Positions 7,170 through 9,024 of a stretch of DNA of 9,024 nucleotides are shown piece after piece. Location of the stretch: the NCBI GenBank assembly GCA_002453315.1, contig DKGO01000004.1, positions 1 through 9,024 of the forward strand, read 5' to 3'. Each line of letters begins with the position of its first letter. Position 1 is the stretch's first letter. This DNA comes from Caryophanales bacterium UBA6768. GTDB lineage: Bacteria; Bacillota; Bacilli; Bacillales_D; Amphibacillaceae. The notes below the pieces were generated by a model. The model saw only the letters and a list, made by a program, of their open reading frames with translations. It was not told where the DNA came from and did no database searches. A program made the translations under genes and the position numbers.

Positions 7170-7204
7170 AAAGATGCGATCCATTTTGGATTAGCATCTT
7201 TTTT
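7170..7204. terminator. Bidirectional intrinsic terminator
   Basis: AAAGATGC (7170-7177) pairs with GCATCTTT (7194-7201). An inner stem ATCCA (7179-7183) / TGGAT (7187-7191) closes a 3-nt loop. On the plus strand the hairpin runs straight into six T (7199-7204), terminating the ASCH gene transcript 40 nt after its stop. On the minus strand it is followed by TTTATTTT, so it can also end the transcript coming from the gene at 7315-7626. Confidence 0.85.
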
Positions 7205-7314
7205 GAATTCAATTCACAGAAGTTTTAGTTTCCTGGTAAAATCTTCTCCAACAATTGATAAATTAGCCAATGATCAGTTCGACCGGAATATAGCATTAAA
7301 AATGAAATAAACAA

Positions 7315-7626
7315 TTAATTTCCCTTTTCTATTTCTTTTTTCGCCTGCAAAATTAATGGAAGTGAAAATACCATACCTACAAATGGTATCATCATTTTCA
7401 TGAAAGAGGCTAATGCCCCATCTTCATACAGTAAATTATTCGGGACAATTAACACAAATAACACTGCTAATATCAATGGAGATAGTGCGGAAAAACGTTT
7501 CCCAACATTACTAGAAGGCATTTGTTTTGGTATATTTATTACTAACAATATCATCAACAAAAGTAAAATCAATATAGAAATCCAACCGGGAATAGAGATA
7601 AAAAAACCTCCCTTTTTCATTTTCAC
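7315..7626 (-). CDS. Three-helix membrane protein, unrecognised
   Basis: The product is up to 103 aa with hydrophobic segments near residues 13-31, 48-62 and 72-95. A basic loop (KQMPSSNVGKR) joins the first two, and the tail is charged (KKEIEKGN). I recognise no family. The start is ambiguous. GTG (7624-7626) and ATG (7618-7620) are both in frame but neither is preceded by an SD. A perfect AAAGGGAGG lies inside codons 4-7 and is spaced exactly 7 nt from an in-frame ATC (7597-7599), which would give a 94-aa product beginning with ISIPGW. It lies 64 nt downstream of the 50-aa acidic gene on the same strand, so the two may be cotranscribed. The terminator at 7170-7204 lies about 110 nt after its stop. 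The opposite-strand frame at 7400-7669 is a shadow. Confidence 0.72.
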   Translation of the reverse strand: MKMKKGGFFISIPGWISILILLLLMILLVINIPKQMPSSNVGKRFSALSPLILAVLFVLIVPNNLLYEDGALASFMKMMIPFVGMVFSLPLILQAKKEIEKGN

Positions 7627-7690
7627 ACAATTTGATTCAATAATCTTTAGTAGTCACAGTAACCCCTAATGAATCATAAAACATTTCTCT

Positions 7691-7843
7691 TTAATATTCT
7701 TTGTCATCACCTTGATACTTAATTGGTTTTCTGCTCAGGAAATCATCCATCCAATCATCTTTATCTTGGTCATCAATCCATTGAACAACCTTTTTCTCAT
7801 CTGCATCAGTTTGTTTTTCATGATCATTCCCTTTTTCTACTAT
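7691..7843 (-). CDS. Small acidic protein with an apparent ATA start (50 aa), unrecognised
   Basis: The reading frame gives 50 residues, rich in Asp, Glu and Lys, with VVQWIDDQDKDDWMDDFLSR in the middle and KYQGDDKEY at the end, then TAA. It is soluble and highly charged with no known motif. The composition, a SigA-like promoter (7886-7914) and an SD-like AAGGGGTGAT all support a real gene. However, the frame has no ATG, GTG or TTG in the right place. The codon 7 nt after GGGGTG is ATA (7841-7843), followed by GTA GAA AAA. An in-frame ATG farther upstream is followed after two codons by TGA, so it cannot serve. Either ATA is used as the start, or an ancestral ATG has been lost by a single G-to-A change or a sequencing error. 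It is probably cotranscribed with the gene at 7315-7626. Confidence 0.65.
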   Translation of the reverse strand: MVEKGNDHEKQTDADEKKVVQWIDDQDKDDWMDDFLSRKPIKYQGDDKEY

Positions 7844-7885
7844 AACAAATCACCCCTTCATTTTATTTAGGATCATTGCATCTCT

Positions 7886-7914
7886 AGTATACTTCATTTG
7901 GAATTATCTAACAA
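7886..7914 (-). promoter_or_regulatory. SigA-like promoter of the 50-aa acidic protein gene
   Basis: On the minus strand, TTGTTA (7909-7914, 4 of 6 matches) and TATACT (7886-7891, 5 of 6) are exactly 17 nt apart. Transcription would begin near 7879, about 35 nt before the ATA codon at 7843. Confidence 0.55.
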
Positions 7915-7955
7915 TGACCCTTTTATCGAAATTTCCTTTATTACGATAATTGGGC

Positions 7956-7961
7956 TATAAT
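7956..7961 (+). promoter_or_regulatory. Candidate -10 box of the EamA transporter gene
   Basis: A perfect TATAAT lies 44 nt before the ATG at 8006, on the opposite strand from the promoter of the small acidic gene. No good -35 hexamer sits 16-18 nt upstream, so the promoter would be weak or activator-dependent. Confidence 0.3.
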
Positions 7962-8005
7962 AACTAATTGGTAATTGTATTTTTGACAGAGAAGGTGCAC
8001 AAGTT

Positions 8006-8914
8006 ATGTGGTTTATTTTTTCACTCCTGACAGCTTTTGCCTGGGGAGCTGCTAATTTATTTTATAAAAAAGGCTCAAATCCAGATGATAAATACAGCCA
8101 TTTAAAAATCGTCACATTAGTCGGTTTTGTCATGGGAATTCATGCGACATTTTATTTAATTTACAAAGGACATCCATTTGACCCGTTTGATATGATCCGA
8201 TATTTGCCCGTATCATCAATGTACATTTTATCAATGACGATTGGCTATATAGGATTACGTTATATCGAACTGTCCATTGCTGCACCAGTGCAAAATTCAG
8301 CTGGTGCTGTAAGTGCTATTTTACTTTTCATCTTTTTTCCAAGGGAATTAAGTATCATGGCTATTTTTGGTATTATTGTCGTCACTGTCGGTGTCATTGG
8401 TTTGGCTATTTTAGAAAAACAGGCTGAAAATGAAGTGTTAAAATCTAATCGTGTAATTATTGATAAAAAATATCAAATTGGCGTTTTAGCGATAACGTTT
8501 CCGATTTTGTATGCGATTATCGATGGACTTGGAACTTTCGCCGATGGAATTTACCTAGATGAATTAACTCTAATTAGCGAGGAATCCGCCTTAATTGCTT
8601 ATGAATATACGTTTCTCATTTGTGCGATTGGCTGCTATATTTATCTTAAATTTTTTAAAAAGGAAAAATTTATTCTCATTAAAGAACGGGATAAAGGTCT
8701 TGCCGCTATTTTAGAAACAACAGGACAGTTTTTTTACGTCTTTGCGATGGCAGGAAATGCATTATTTGCTGCCCCTTTAATTGCAGCACATGGAATTTTC
8801 TCTGTCATTTTATCGCGAATATTTTTAAAAGAAATCATGACAAAAAAGCAATACTTAATGATTGCGATTGTCATGATCGGGATCATTTTGCTCGGGTTAA
8901 TGGAAGAAATGTGA
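8006..8914 (+). CDS. EamA / DMT superfamily transporter
   Basis: This is a 302-aa cytoplasmic membrane protein of the drug/metabolite transporter superfamily. It has the usual ten helices arranged as two EamA repeats: roughly 2-20, 35-53, 69-87, 93-111, 117-136, then 157-178, 196-216, 230-249, 252-274 and 282-300. The first helix carries the typical small-residue start FAWGAANLFYKKG. The fourth helix has a proline-containing segment (APVQNSAGAVSA), echoed in the ninth (AAPLIAAHGIFSV), as expected from internal duplication. A hydrophilic linker (about 137-156) separates the halves. Family members export or exchange amino acids, metabolites or drugs; the substrate cannot be inferred here. The ATG at 8006 has AGAAGGTG (7990-7997) 8 nt upstream. 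No strong terminator is visible in 8915-9024, only a weak ACAA/TTGT stem before a T-run at 8970-8987. Confidence 0.9.
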   Translation: MWFIFSLLTAFAWGAANLFYKKGSNPDDKYSHLKIVTLVGFVMGIHATFYLIYKGHPFDPFDMIRYLPVSSMYILSMTIGYIGLRYIELSIAAPVQNSAGAVSAILLFIFFPRELSIMAIFGIIVVTVGVIGLAILEKQAENEVLKSNRVIIDKKYQIGVLAITFPILYAIIDGLGTFADGIYLDELTLISEESALIAYEYTFLICAIGCYIYLKFFKKEKFILIKERDKGLAAILETTGQFFYVFAMAGNALFAAPLIAAHGIFSVILSRIFLKEIMTKKQYLMIAIVMIGIILLGLMEEM

Positions 8915-9024
8915 TTTTGTATCATCCGGTATAAGTCACTATTCTCCTATTAATTTAGAAATAATGCCCACAATTCAGTTGTTTTTTAATTAGATTTTTA
9001 TGTATTTTCGACTGAAATGATTAA

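Noticed and set aside
7400..7669. 89-codon plus-strand frame
   Set aside because: It is complementary to the three-helix membrane protein gene, has no SD and runs across the gap between two minus-strand genes.
7841..7869. Recoding of TGA (selenocysteine or Trp) to join the upstream ATG-AAG-GGG to the 50-aa frame
   Set aside because: The upstream ATG has no SD, the TGA is itself part of the downstream SD sequence, and no selenocysteine insertion element is apparent.
8734..8925. 63-codon minus-strand frame at the 3' end of the transporter gene
   Set aside because: It is the antisense shadow of the last helices of the transporter and has no SD.
8970..8987. ACAA/TTGT stem before six T as a terminator of the transporter gene
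   Set aside because: A 4-bp stem is too weak to call.

Overview
The window comes from a low-GC Firmicute, most likely a member of the Bacillaceae. The grounds are A+T-rich DNA, strong Shine-Dalgarno (SD) sequences of the AAGGAGG/AGAGGTG type, SigA-like promoters, GTG starts, and protein families typical of that group. I do not name a genus. No IS element, prophage, CRISPR array, tRNA, rRNA or riboswitch is visible.

Layout. Bases 1-670 hold the C-terminal two thirds of a D-2-hydroxyacid dehydrogenase (YvcT/GhrB-like), cut by the window edge. A convergent 58-codon gene with a GTG start follows on the minus strand (854-1030). It encodes a small two-helix membrane protein and has its own promoter at 1125-1153. 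The minus-strand operon sbcD-sbcC (5623 down to 1320) fills most of the left half and encodes the Mre11/Rad50-type nuclease complex that processes DNA hairpins and double-strand ends. Divergent from sbcD is a DUF4260 membrane protein gene (5741-6088). Its stop codon touches the stop codon of a convergent four-helix membrane protein gene (6089-6586).

The right part carries an ASCH-domain gene (6789-7130) ending in a strong bidirectional terminator (7170-7204). It is followed by two small minus-strand genes in tandem, a three-helix membrane protein (7315-7626) and a 50-residue acidic protein (7691-7843), and then a divergent 10-helix EamA/DMT transporter (8006-8914).

Apart from sbcD-sbcC and possibly the 7843-to-7315 pair, the genes look like single-gene transcription units with no shared pathway. 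I found no convincing new multi-gene system. The most interesting points concern small genes and translation starts. The 50-residue gene has a promoter and a well-placed SD but only ATA where the start codon should be. The gene after it has a perfect SD inside its first codons, spaced to an ATC. The small membrane protein gene at 854-1030 is easy to miss because it is short and starts with GTG.
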